A stretch of DNA of 6,627 nt from Ferrithrix thermotolerans DSM 19514. GTDB lineage: Bacteria; Actinomycetota; Acidimicrobiia; Acidimicrobiales; Ilumatobacteraceae. The stretch spans positions 1 to 6,627 of the forward strand of contig CAMCUE010000067.1 in assembly GCA_945878705.1 (NCBI GenBank), given 5' to 3'. Positions within the stretch are counted from its first letter, which is position 1, and the number at the start of each line of letters is the position of its first letter. The notes beneath the pieces were generated by a model. The model was not told the DNA's origin. It saw only the letters and a list, made by a program, of their open reading frames with translations, and ran no database searches. Positions 1-6,079 of the stretch are shown here, piece by piece. Made by a program: the position numbers and the translations under genes.

Positions 1-54
1 CCTAATATCGTAGATGTTTATTTTTAAGTTGACTGTGTGCAAAAACAAGCATAG
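1..54 (+). other. Leader upstream of menA, possible tail of an upstream gene
   Basis: Frame 1 is open from the left edge to a TAA at 25-27 and would encode PNIVDVYF. This could be the last eight codons of an upstream plus-strand gene, but eight codons are too few to identify or prove one. The other two forward frames stop within the first 13 bases. The remainder, 28-54, is AT-rich and has no Shine-Dalgarno sequence before the menA ATG. If the tail is real, menA would be the second gene of an operon. Confidence 0.25.
25..30 (+). promoter_or_regulatory. Possible -10 box for menA (TAAGTT)
   Basis: TAAGTT fits the actinobacterial TANNNT -10 pattern and would start a transcript near 37-38, giving a leader of about 17 nt with no ribosome binding site. 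No convincing -35 box lies at the right distance. In AT-rich sequence such a hexamer can occur by chance, so this is only a candidate. Confidence 0.2.
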
Positions 55-936
55 ATGAATTTAAAAATATGGATCAACTGTGCCCGTCCGCGTACATTGC
101 CTGCGGCGATCGCTCCAGTTTTGGTTGGGGCAGCGTGTGCTCGGGCGAACGTTTCTAGCGCGACAAGTTCAGTTGACTGGCTGAATATTTTTTATGCGCT
201 GCTTGTAAGCCTTTCGCTGCAGGTCGCGGTGAATTATGCAAACGATTATTCAGATGGTGTGCGTGGAACTGATCGACAAAGAGTTGGACCGATGCGACTC
301 GTTGGGTCAGGATCAAAATCTGCAAAGGCTGTGAAGTTGGCAGCATTTATTGCGTTCGGTGTTGCGGCGTTATTTGGATTTGTTCTCGCATCAACTACAA
401 GTTGGTGGCTGTTATTAGTTGGTGTTGCCTGTTTTGCAGCCGGATGGTTTTACACGGGTGGTTCGAAACCCTACGGATATTATGGTTTTGGCGAACTTTT
501 TGTTTTCATTTTTTTTGGAGTCGTCGCCACAACTGGTACAACTTACGTTGCAATTGAAACTGTCTCGTCAGTCAGTTTGATTGCGTCTATCGCAGTTGGT
601 TGTTTGGCGTGTGCGCTATTAGTAGTTAACAATTTGCGTGATATTCCTGGTGATACTGAATCTGGAAAGAAGACTTTGGCGGTTCGAATTGGCGATCTGC
701 GCACCCGACAGTTTTATTATTTCTTGTTATTTGCTGCGGCTGTTGCAATCGTAATTTTGTCGCTCAACCGTCTGAGTTCGTTGCTGGGATTATTTGGATT
801 GATTTCATCGTTACCAGCGATTCGCAAGATTCAACGAGGCGCAAGCGGTAAAGATTTGATTCCTGTACTAGGCATCACTGGTCGAACTCAGATGCTCACT
901 GCAATATTGTTAAGTATCGGGATCGTAATTGGATAG
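55..936 (+). CDS. menA: 1,4-dihydroxy-2-naphthoate polyprenyltransferase MenA
   Basis: MenA is the membrane-bound UbiA-superfamily enzyme that replaces the carboxyl group of 1,4-dihydroxy-2-naphthoate with a polyprenyl chain, giving demethylmenaquinol. The 293-residue product has the usual family length and about nine hydrophobic helices. The N-terminal ARPRTLPAAIAPVLVG (residues 10-25) is typical of MenA. The first aspartate-rich motif is NYANDYSDGVRGTD (60-73) and the second is NNLRDIPGD (192-200); both bind Mg-diphosphate. Between them lies YTGGSKPYGYYGFGE (133-147), also family-typical. The ATG at 55 is preceded directly by an in-frame TAG, and no other start fits before the conserved N-terminus. 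No Shine-Dalgarno is seen. The gene ends 8 bp from the convergent end of menH. A run of eight T at 509-516 lies inside the gene, but the frame is intact. Confidence 0.96.
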   Translation: MNLKIWINCARPRTLPAAIAPVLVGAACARANVSSATSSVDWLNIFYALLVSLSLQVAVNYANDYSDGVRGTDRQRVGPMRLVGSGSKSAKAVKLAAFIAFGVAALFGFVLASTTSWWLLLVGVACFAAGWFYTGGSKPYGYYGFGELFVFIFFGVVATTGTTYVAIETVSSVSLIASIAVGCLACALLVVNNLRDIPGDTESGKKTLAVRIGDLRTRQFYYFLLFAAAVAIVILSLNRLSSLLGLFGLISSLPAIRKIQRGASGKDLIPVLGITGRTQMLTAILLSIGIVIG

Positions 937-944
937 CAAGTGAG

Positions 945-1688
945 TTAATTAGAAAGAAATTTATTCAATACATCTTCAGTATTTTTGTGCTGTTCAAGAT
1001 GTGGCGAGTGTCCCGAATGCGCAATGATGCTAAGTTGTGCGTTATCACCAATCTCATCAACTAGACGTTTGGCGAATGCAACGAACTTCGAGTCGTCTGC
1101 ACCAGCAATGACTAACACTGGCATATCTAATTCGCTTAGTCGTGACCATGATGGCTGTTGTTTGCCAGCACCACACAGACGCAGACTCGAAGATAGACCG
1201 ATAGCGGTATTGCGTAATCGAAGTTCCCGTTGATTATTTTGACCCGATAGTCCTGCAAACATCGGTTGTGCCAACCATTCGGTGATGAACTGCGGAACAC
1301 CAATTTGTTCAATATGTTTTGCCAGATCTTCATCAGTTGCGATGCGACTTTGTCTGTCGACCTTGTCCTCTATTCCAGCAGTCCCACTGATCAATACAAG
1401 ACGTTTAACTTTTTCGGGGTGGGCCAGTGCGGCCGTCAAGCAGAATCGTGCTCCCAATGAATAACCAATGTAATTTGCTACATCGGCGATCTCAACAATC
1501 GCATGTGCACCTGTTTCTAGGTTGAAAGAAATATCTGTCGAGTCCCCATGATTAGGTAGATCAATCGCAATTATTTCAAATTTCGAACTTAAGTTGTTCG
1601 CAAGATGGAACCACGATTCTTTGGTCTGTGTGAAACCGTGCAACAGTGCAACTCTTTCGCCCGCACCGACAGTTGACGACGCAAGCAT
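945..1688 (-). CDS. menH: 2-succinyl-6-hydroxy-2,4-cyclohexadiene-1-carboxylate (SHCHC) synthase MenH
   Basis: MenH is a cytosolic alpha/beta hydrolase-fold lyase that removes pyruvate from SEPHCHC, the MenD product, to give SHCHC. From the chosen start the protein is 247 residues, close to the E. coli enzyme. Visible family features are the oxyanion strand LLHGFTQTKESW (15-26), the nucleophile elbow GYSLGAR (75-81, Ser77), the lid segment WLAQPMFAGL (138-147), the acid loop GADDSKF (196-202, Asp199) and SGHSPHLE (225-232, His227), completing a Ser-Asp-His triad. The frame stays open upstream to 1769, but those 27 extra codons lie inside the preceding gene and match nothing in the family. The ATG at 1688 shares a base with the upstream stop (TAATG), which points to translational coupling in place of a Shine-Dalgarno. 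That generic hydrolases share this fold is the main alternative; the SKF and lid motifs and the men context favour MenH. Confidence 0.92.
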   Translation of the reverse strand: MLASSTVGAGERVALLHGFTQTKESWFHLANNLSSKFEIIAIDLPNHGDSTDISFNLETGAHAIVEIADVANYIGYSLGARFCLTAALAHPEKVKRLVLISGTAGIEDKVDRQSRIATDEDLAKHIEQIGVPQFITEWLAQPMFAGLSGQNNQRELRLRNTAIGLSSSLRLCGAGKQQPSWSRLSELDMPVLVIAGADDSKFVAFAKRLVDEIGDNAQLSIIAHSGHSPHLEQHKNTEDVLNKFLSN

Positions 1689-2341
1689 TAAGAACTTGTT
1701 GACTGTTCGGCCAACCGTCGAATAATACGCTCGAACATCTCGCTGTCTTGAGCTCCGGGTACAGACCATTGTTCGTCAAAAACATATGTAGGCACCGCTG
1801 TAATGCCGATCTCATGCGCGCGCTCTAGATTGCTATTTAGCAGATCCACACTCGAGTCCGATTCAAACATCTGTACGACTGCTGTCTCGTTCATACCAAA
1901 GTTAATTCCTATGCCTGTGAGAACGTCTTTATTTGAAATATCTTTGCCATAACAAAAATACGCAATCATCAGTAGTTCTTTAAGTTTGGTGTGATCGAGC
2001 GATGTCGTTTGACAAAGAGCAATTAGTCGATGCGCGCGAGATGTGTTGGCGCGTAACGCTATGTCTAAATTAAAATTAATCCCTTCTGTCGACGCAATTT
2101 TACTCACATGTGCCAAAATCTCGTCGGCACGCTCGTTACCTCCAAATTTTTTGGCGTATGCTTCACGGACTGGGGTCGGTGTGTCCTGTGGTGCTGTTGG
2201 ATCAAGTTGAAATGGTCGGTAAATAACCTCAAGATTTAGTTCGATTCCTGACGATGTGAGGTTTGCCACAGCCCTGTCAAATCTACGTTTACCGATGTAA
2301 CACCAAGGGCAAATCACATCGGAGAAGATTTCGAGCTTCAT
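1688..2341 (-). CDS. DsbA-family (FrnE-like) cytosolic thiol oxidoreductase
   Basis: This 217-residue protein belongs to the DsbA-like thioredoxin-fold family that includes FrnE and 2-hydroxychromene-2-carboxylate isomerases. The N-terminus is a short strand followed by the redox motif CPWC (residues 11-14) in a CPWCYIGKRRF context. An alpha-helical insertion follows (about 55-175), then the cis-proline loop GITAVPTYVF (179-188, Pro184) and a VPGAQ segment (194-198). There is no signal peptide or membrane helix, so it should act in the cytosol. Two other cysteines, Cys110 and Cys130, are spaced unlike the CX4C second motif reported for Deinococcus FrnE. The frame continues to 2506, but those codons overlap menD and CPWC must lie close to the N-terminus, so ATG 2341 is chosen. 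It is the first gene of a unit with menH (TAATG overlap) and diverges from menD. Substrate unknown; the link to menaquinone synthesis is by position only. Confidence 0.88.
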   Translation of the reverse strand: MKLEIFSDVICPWCYIGKRRFDRAVANLTSSGIELNLEVIYRPFQLDPTAPQDTPTPVREAYAKKFGGNERADEILAHVSKIASTEGINFNLDIALRANTSRAHRLIALCQTTSLDHTKLKELLMIAYFCYGKDISNKDVLTGIGINFGMNETAVVQMFESDSSVDLLNSNLERAHEIGITAVPTYVFDEQWSVPGAQDSEMFERIIRRLAEQSTSS

Positions 2342-2348
2342 TCCTGCC

Positions 2349-2354
2349 ACGATA
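2349..2354 (-). promoter_or_regulatory. Candidate -10 box (TATCGT) for a leaderless dsbA-like/menH transcript
   Basis: Read on the minus strand, TATCGT is followed by 7 nt (GGCAGGA) and then the ATG at 2341. This would put the transcription start at or next to the A of the start codon, the standard geometry of a leaderless actinobacterial mRNA. The AGGA touching the ATG is too close to serve as a Shine-Dalgarno. There is no recognisable -35 box; that region would lie inside the menD coding sequence. Confidence 0.45.
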
Positions 2355-2359
2355 GAGGC

Positions 2360-4051
2360 ATGACATCCTCGGCGGCTACAGCTGCTACTTTTTGTGCAAC
2401 CCTCGTTGACGAATGGGCGAGTTGCGGCGTGCGCCATGCCGTGATTTCGCCAGGCTCGCGTTCGACACCGATGGCGATGGCGTTGGCTGCGCGAGAAGAT
2501 TTTCACTTACATGTTTTTCACGATGAGCGCAGTGCATCATTCGCTGCAATCGGAATTGCAAAAGCATCTGGTCTTCCGGCAATTCTGTTGTGTACATCTG
2601 GTACAGCAGCAGTCGAATTTCACTCAGCGGTGGTAGAGGCAAACCACGCTGAGGTGCCGATTTTAGTTTGCACGGCCGACAGACCTCCCGAACTACAGAA
2701 TGTTGGCGCTCCACAAACGATAAATCAACAGAATTTATATGGCGACTCTGTGCGATTATTTCATAATTCTGGGGTGCCAAATAGTCGGGAGTCACGTACT
2801 TGGCGATACTTGGCTCAGGAATTATTTAACGCATCTTTGGGACAAATCCGAGGACCTGTTCACTTGAATCTTCAGTTTCGCGAGCCATTAGTCGCCGAGG
2901 CAAATACTCTGCCGAAGAAGATTTCGGTTATTAAGAATCAATTGTTAAATCAACAAATCGGATTTTGGCAAAAAAGAAAACTGCTTCGGCTTTTAAAAAA
3001 TCAGCGTGGGGTCATTATCGCGGGATTTGATACGTACGAGCCAAAAGCGGTTTTGGAATTAGCAACCAAACTGGGCTGGCCTATTTTCGCTGACCCACGC
3101 AGTGGCACTCGGGTTGTGGGCGAGGCAGTGGTTATTGCTGCAATGGACTCGCTATTGCGAGACAATGAATTCGCGGAGTCGCATAATCCAAGTGTCATTT
3201 TAAGAATTGGGTCGCCACCAGTATCGAAAATTGTCAACGCATGGTTGGCAAAGTGCGATGTGCCGCAGATTGTAATTACGAGTTCGTCGAGGCTCGTCGA
3301 TCCAGAACGAAAAACCACACTACATGTTGTTGGTGAAGTCACGCAGATTTGTAGCTCATTAATCGCACAAGTCAAGGCGACAAATCAAAATTGGTTGGAT
3401 AGTTGGTCCAATGCCGAAAGAAAGGCGCAACTTGCGATTAATCATGCTTTGATAAGTGAGCCCGCAATCAGCGAGCCAGCGATTTCGCGAACTATATATA
3501 GAAATATTCCCGACGGTTCTAACCTATTCGTCTCTAGTTCGATGCCGATTAGAGATATCGAATGGTTCGCTGCGCCAAGATCACGAATTAAAGTTCACGC
3601 TAATCGTGGAGTGAATGGGATTGATGGTGTTGTTTCTACTGCTGTTGGGGTCGCTTTGGCCAGCAACGCTCCGACTTTTCTGTTGATCGGTGACTTAGCG
3701 ATGTTGCATGATACAAATGGATTGATTAATTTAGCGTGGCGCCAAGTGGATCTGCGAATAATATTGGTCGACAATCGTGGTGGTGGTATATTTTCGTTTT
3801 TACCTCAAGCAACTTCGCTCAATAAAGATAGCTTTGAGATGATTTTTGGAACCCCGCATAATGTCGACTTTGAGTTGCTCGCGAAAGCTCATGGCATTGA
3901 CTCAAATACAGTTACAAATTTGGATCAACTAACTGAAGCGATCTCCCGTAAAGGGCCGTATCTGGTGAGAGTTGTAACCGATCGGGATGAAAATGTGCGA
4001 GTCCATGAACGAATTAATCAGCGAATCTCTGCGTCGCTACGCGAAAACTAA
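2360..4051 (+). CDS. menD: 2-succinyl-5-enolpyruvyl-6-hydroxy-3-cyclohexene-1-carboxylate synthase MenD
   Basis: MenD is the thiamine-diphosphate enzyme that joins 2-oxoglutarate (after decarboxylation) to isochorismate, giving SEPHCHC, the first committed step of the pathway. The 563-residue protein has normal length. Family motifs in order are SPGSRSTP (30-37), HDERSASF (54-61, with Glu56 as the expected cofactor-activating glutamate), CTSGTAAVEFH (78-88), TADRPPELQNVGAPQTINQ (from about 106), SSSMPIRD (392-399), NRGVNGID (415-422), the Mg/ThDP-binding GDLAMLHDTNG (444-454) and DNRGGGIFSFLP (471-482). No GTG or ATG start exists in frame for the 60 bases upstream, so ATG 2360 is well fixed, 18 bp from the divergent gene. 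I see no good Shine-Dalgarno; GAGG sits only 1 nt from the ATG. A five-residue tandem repeat, SEPAI twice, lies at 366-375. The gene ends 23 bp from the convergent menF. Confidence 0.97.
   Translation: MTSSAATAATFCATLVDEWASCGVRHAVISPGSRSTPMAMALAAREDFHLHVFHDERSASFAAIGIAKASGLPAILLCTSGTAAVEFHSAVVEANHAEVPILVCTADRPPELQNVGAPQTINQQNLYGDSVRLFHNSGVPNSRESRTWRYLAQELFNASLGQIRGPVHLNLQFREPLVAEANTLPKKISVIKNQLLNQQIGFWQKRKLLRLLKNQRGVIIAGFDTYEPKAVLELATKLGWPIFADPRSGTRVVGEAVVIAAMDSLLRDNEFAESHNPSVILRIGSPPVSKIVNAWLAKCDVPQIVITSSSRLVDPERKTTLHVVGEVTQICSSLIAQVKATNQNWLDSWSNAERKAQLAINHALISEPAISEPAISRTIYRNIPDGSNLFVSSSMPIRDIEWFAAPRSRIKVHANRGVNGIDGVVSTAVGVALASNAPTFLLIGDLAMLHDTNGLINLAWRQVDLRIILVDNRGGGIFSFLPQATSLNKDSFEMIFGTPHNVDFELLAKAHGIDSNTVTNLDQLTEAISRKGPYLVRVVTDRDENVRVHERINQRISASLREN
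3455..3484 (+). repeat. Two 15-bp tandem units encoding SEPAI-SEPAI inside menD
   Basis: AGTGAGCCCGCAATC is followed directly by AGCGAGCCAGCGATT. The two units encode the same five residues but differ at four third-codon positions, every one of them synonymous. They sit at MenD residues 366-375, just before the C-terminal ThDP-binding domain. Confidence 0.7.
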
Positions 4052-4074
4052 AACCAATATAACCAATTTATTGT

Positions 4075-5268
4075 TTAACGATTTGTTATCGCAATTAACA
4101 TAGCCTGAAATTTCGCTTCTGTTTCCGCTAGTTCATTGAGTGGATCGCTGTCGCCGACAATTCCACCACCAGCAAAAAGATGGGCAGTTCGATCTGAATT
4201 ATTTATTTCAGCACAACGAATCGCGACAGCAAAGCAACCATCACCGCCGGCATTGAAATAGCCAACTGCGCCACCGTATCTTCCTCGGTCAAAGCCTTCG
4301 ACCCGCTTTATATGCTGCAATGCAATTTCGCGTGGGTGTCCACCAAGTGCGGGCGTTGGACTTAGAGCGTAAGCGACCTCTAAAACCGTCGGTCTTGGTT
4401 CGCTGAGTCGACCTGAAATTTCGGTGCCAAGATGTGCGACATTAGCGATTGCTACTATTGAAGGTTCGGGTTGCCAATCTAAATAAGAGCACCAAGGCAA
4501 CAAGGTGTCGTGCACCATATCGATCACAATCCGATGCTCGAGTTGGTTCTTGGTGCTATTAATTAGTTCTTGAGCTAGGTGTTCATCAACTTTCGCGTTT
4601 CCGGTTCGCGAAGTTGTACCGGCGAGAGGATGACTTGAAACTGTGTCACCGTCAATACTTACTAATAGCTCAGGTGATGCACCAAGAAAACCCTCGAACA
4701 TATATCTGTAACTCGAACGATATCTATCTCTTAGTCGCAACAAAATTGAATAGATATCGAACTCTTTATTACTGGTGATGATTAAGTCTCGAGCGATCAC
4801 GGCTTTTTGGAATTCTCCGTTAGACACAGCATCGCGAGTTAGTCGGACGGCTTCAAGGTAATGCTCAATTGAAACACCTGGGGTTATATCAAATTCAGCG
4901 ACAGAATCTTGCTGTCCCATTTGAGCACAGAGATTAAAACTTGCATCATCAATAATTGTGATCCATTGCTGCCCACTATTTGAACAACCAACAACAACGT
5001 TTGGAATCACGAAATCGTGTGGCGAATTACTGTCAAAAGGTATACACCCAATTGCGACTGGTCCAGCGTGAGCGATATCAGTTGAATTTTTGTGGTTCAG
5101 AGTTTTCAGTGCCTGTTGTATTGTCCTGCTGTCGCCGCGCATCGCAACACCACGACCTGCCACACCCAAGCCATTTCGTGCAAATAAATAGCCGTCTGGT
5201 CCTACAAATTCGTTCAAGTCAACAGGGTTATCAGTTAAATCAGCAACTAGTTTTGTAATTGCCTGCAT
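4075..5268 (-). CDS. menF: Isochorismate synthase MenF
   Basis: MenF isomerises chorismate to isochorismate with Mg2+ and supplies the MenD substrate. The 397-residue product fits the MenF/EntC/DhbC family of chorismate-binding enzymes. Visible motifs are FQKAVIARD (153-161, Lys155 in the place of the catalytic base), FLGASPELLV (194-203, Glu200 as the expected general acid), HPLAGTTSR (213-221), STKNQLEHRIVIDMVHDTL (238-256, Glu244 as a likely Mg ligand), PTPALGGHPR (304-313), YGGAVGYFNAGGDG (331-344) and ELAETEAKF (379-387, Glu382 as the second likely Mg ligand). Residue roles are carried over from EntC/MenF by remembered alignment. It begins 3 bp after the menG stop without a Shine-Dalgarno, so translation is probably coupled to menG. 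Anthranilate or aminodeoxychorismate synthase is the main alternative; GASPE plus PTPALGG and the location beside menD favour isochorismate synthase. Confidence 0.93.
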   Translation of the reverse strand: MQAITKLVADLTDNPVDLNEFVGPDGYLFARNGLGVAGRGVAMRGDSRTIQQALKTLNHKNSTDIAHAGPVAIGCIPFDSNSPHDFVIPNVVVGCSNSGQQWITIIDDASFNLCAQMGQQDSVAEFDITPGVSIEHYLEAVRLTRDAVSNGEFQKAVIARDLIITSNKEFDIYSILLRLRDRYRSSYRYMFEGFLGASPELLVSIDGDTVSSHPLAGTTSRTGNAKVDEHLAQELINSTKNQLEHRIVIDMVHDTLLPWCSYLDWQPEPSIVAIANVAHLGTEISGRLSEPRPTVLEVAYALSPTPALGGHPREIALQHIKRVEGFDRGRYGGAVGYFNAGGDGCFAVAIRCAEINNSDRTAHLFAGGGIVGDSDPLNELAETEAKFQAMLIAITNR

Positions 5269-5271
5269 TAA

Positions 5272-5991
5272 CTAATTTCGAGTCGCAATAAATAACTGGC
5301 TGAGGCCGCCGGAGAGTTGTTCGTGTTTAACGCCCGTGAATCCTGATTGTTCGAGCAACTTGATGATTTCATTTGTTGGTGGAAGATATGCGACACTGCG
5401 TGGAAGATATTTATACGCAGCCCGATCAGAAAACAGCCCACCAATTATTGGCACAATTTTTCCGAAATATATTGAGTTTCCAAAACGGATAAATCTATTT
5501 GTCGGTGTACCGACATCCAAAAGTGCGATTCGGCTATTTAATCGTGTCACGCGAGCAAGTTCTTTGAAAAAAACTTGCAGATTTTCGAGATTGCGTAAAG
5601 CGAACCCGCAAGTCACACCGTCAATACACGCATTTGGAAACGGCAAACGAAGAGTGTCTGCTTGGCATCGCGGAGAACCACTTCTATCAGCGCTCAACAT
5701 CCCAAAAGAGAGATCAACTGATATGGCTGTATAGCCGGACTTCTGTAGCTCAATGCACAGGTCGCCGGTGCCACTGGCAAGGTCCAAAATTCGCGACCCT
5801 TCGGGTAGGTCAATTGCGGCGACTGTCCTTTTGCGCCACTTAACATCTAAGCGAAATGTCATTAGCCGATTGACAAAGTTATAACGAGGCGCGATTGCAT
5901 CAAACATTTCCCGCACCGCTTCAACCTTTTCGCTTCCAACCGGGAGGTCACTGCGATCCCAACTTCGGGCTGACTTTTTTGGCGATTTCAT
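5272..5991 (-). CDS. menG: Demethylmenaquinone C-methyltransferase MenG (UbiE family)
   Basis: This SAM-dependent methyltransferase carries out the last step, C-methylation of demethylmenaquinol to menaquinol, near the inner face of the membrane. The 239-residue product shows the UbiE-family N-terminal signature FDAIAPRYNFVNRLMTF (30-46), the SAM-binding ILDLASGTGD (68-77), the acidic end of the next strand SVDLS (91-95), VTCGFALRN (126-134) and the UbiE-specific RAAYKYLPRSVAYLP (190-204). The ORF can be extended to an ATG at 6042, but the extra 17 residues are Cys/Trp/Met-rich, match nothing in UbiE, and would cross the promoter candidate. I therefore choose ATG 5991, which also has a TANNNT box 7 nt upstream. 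It is the first gene of a unit with menF. In an organism making ubiquinone it could serve both quinones, but nothing here suggests ubiquinone synthesis. Confidence 0.93.
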   Translation of the reverse strand: MKSPKKSARSWDRSDLPVGSEKVEAVREMFDAIAPRYNFVNRLMTFRLDVKWRKRTVAAIDLPEGSRILDLASGTGDLCIELQKSGYTAISVDLSFGMLSADRSGSPRCQADTLRLPFPNACIDGVTCGFALRNLENLQVFFKELARVTRLNSRIALLDVGTPTNRFIRFGNSIYFGKIVPIIGGLFSDRAAYKYLPRSVAYLPPTNEIIKLLEQSGFTGVKHEQLSGGLSQLFIATRN

Positions 5992-5998
5992 GCTTTTT

Positions 5999-6004
5999 AG
6001 ACTA
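5999..6004 (-). promoter_or_regulatory. Candidate -10 box (TAGTCT) for a leaderless menG-menF transcript
   Basis: On the minus strand TAGTCT is followed by AAAAAGC (7 nt) and the ATG at 5991. This is the same spacing as for the dsbA-like gene and supports both the start choice and leaderless transcription. Shifted by one base, the same site reads TAGACT on the plus strand (5998-6003) and could also direct transcription rightward, with a leader of about 70 nt, to the acyl-CoA dehydrogenase. Confidence 0.45.
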
Positions 6005-6041
6005 CGCCAAAAGCAACATCGCATTGCCGATAGAGAATTCA

Positions 6042-6057
6042 TGTCACAGGTCTGACA
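6042..6057. promoter_or_regulatory. Inverted repeat TGTCA-N6-TGACA, possible operator
   Basis: Perfect 5-bp arms flank a 6-bp centre (CAGGTC). The 5-6-5 geometry resembles sites of CRP/FNR-superfamily regulators, such as the TGTGA-N6-TCACA of CRP and the TGTCA-N6-CGACA reported for CooA. It ends 22 bp before the acyl-CoA dehydrogenase ATG and lies upstream of the menG promoter candidate. Short arms mean chance occurrence is possible. The regulator is not in the window. Confidence 0.35.
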
Positions 6058-6065
6058 AGATTACT

Positions 6066-6072
6066 GGAGGAG
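6066..6072 (+). promoter_or_regulatory. Strong Shine-Dalgarno GGAGGAG fixing the start at 6080
   Basis: GGAGGAG lies 7 nt before the ATG at 6080, an ideal spacing. It is the only strong ribosome binding site in the window and fixes the start of the acyl-CoA dehydrogenase. Confidence 0.85.
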
Positions 6073-6079
6073 TTTTCAA

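Larger units (their letters stand above)
5992..6079. promoter_or_regulatory. Divergent regulatory region between menG and the acyl-CoA dehydrogenase gene
   Basis: These 88 bp are the largest non-coding gap in the window and must carry the promoters for menG-menF (minus) and the acyl-CoA dehydrogenase (plus). They hold a near-symmetric TAGACTA at 5998-6004, an inverted repeat at 6042-6057 and a strong ribosome binding site at 6066-6072. No convincing -35 box is visible on either strand. Confidence 0.7.

Noticed and set aside
29..57. TTGACT-N17-TAGATG as the menA promoter
   Set aside because: The spacing looks good, but transcription would begin about 7 nt after the menA ATG, and no later in-frame start precedes the conserved MenA N-terminus. 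TAGATG is also a poor -10 box.
1689..1769. Extension of menH to 1769
   Set aside because: The added residues are an out-of-frame reading of the dsbA-like C-terminus and match no MenH sequence; the TAATG overlap marks the better start.
2342..2506. Extension of the dsbA-like frame to 2506
   Set aside because: It overlaps the start of menD on the other strand, and the DsbA-like fold requires the CPWC motif near the N-terminus, as given by ATG 2341.
2385..3375. Minus-strand frames of 136 and 124 codons inside menD
   Set aside because: They are antisense to conserved MenD motifs and encode nothing recognisable.
4052..4067. AACCAAT direct repeat between menD and menF as a regulator site or iteron
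   Set aside because: Only two 7-bp AT-rich copies occur, between two gene ends, where a promoter operator is not expected; chance is the simplest explanation.
5992..6042. N-terminal extension of menG to the ATG at 6042
   Set aside because: The extra 17 residues (with Cys, Trp and several Met) do not resemble UbiE proteins, and the start at 5991 has a TANNNT box at leaderless spacing.
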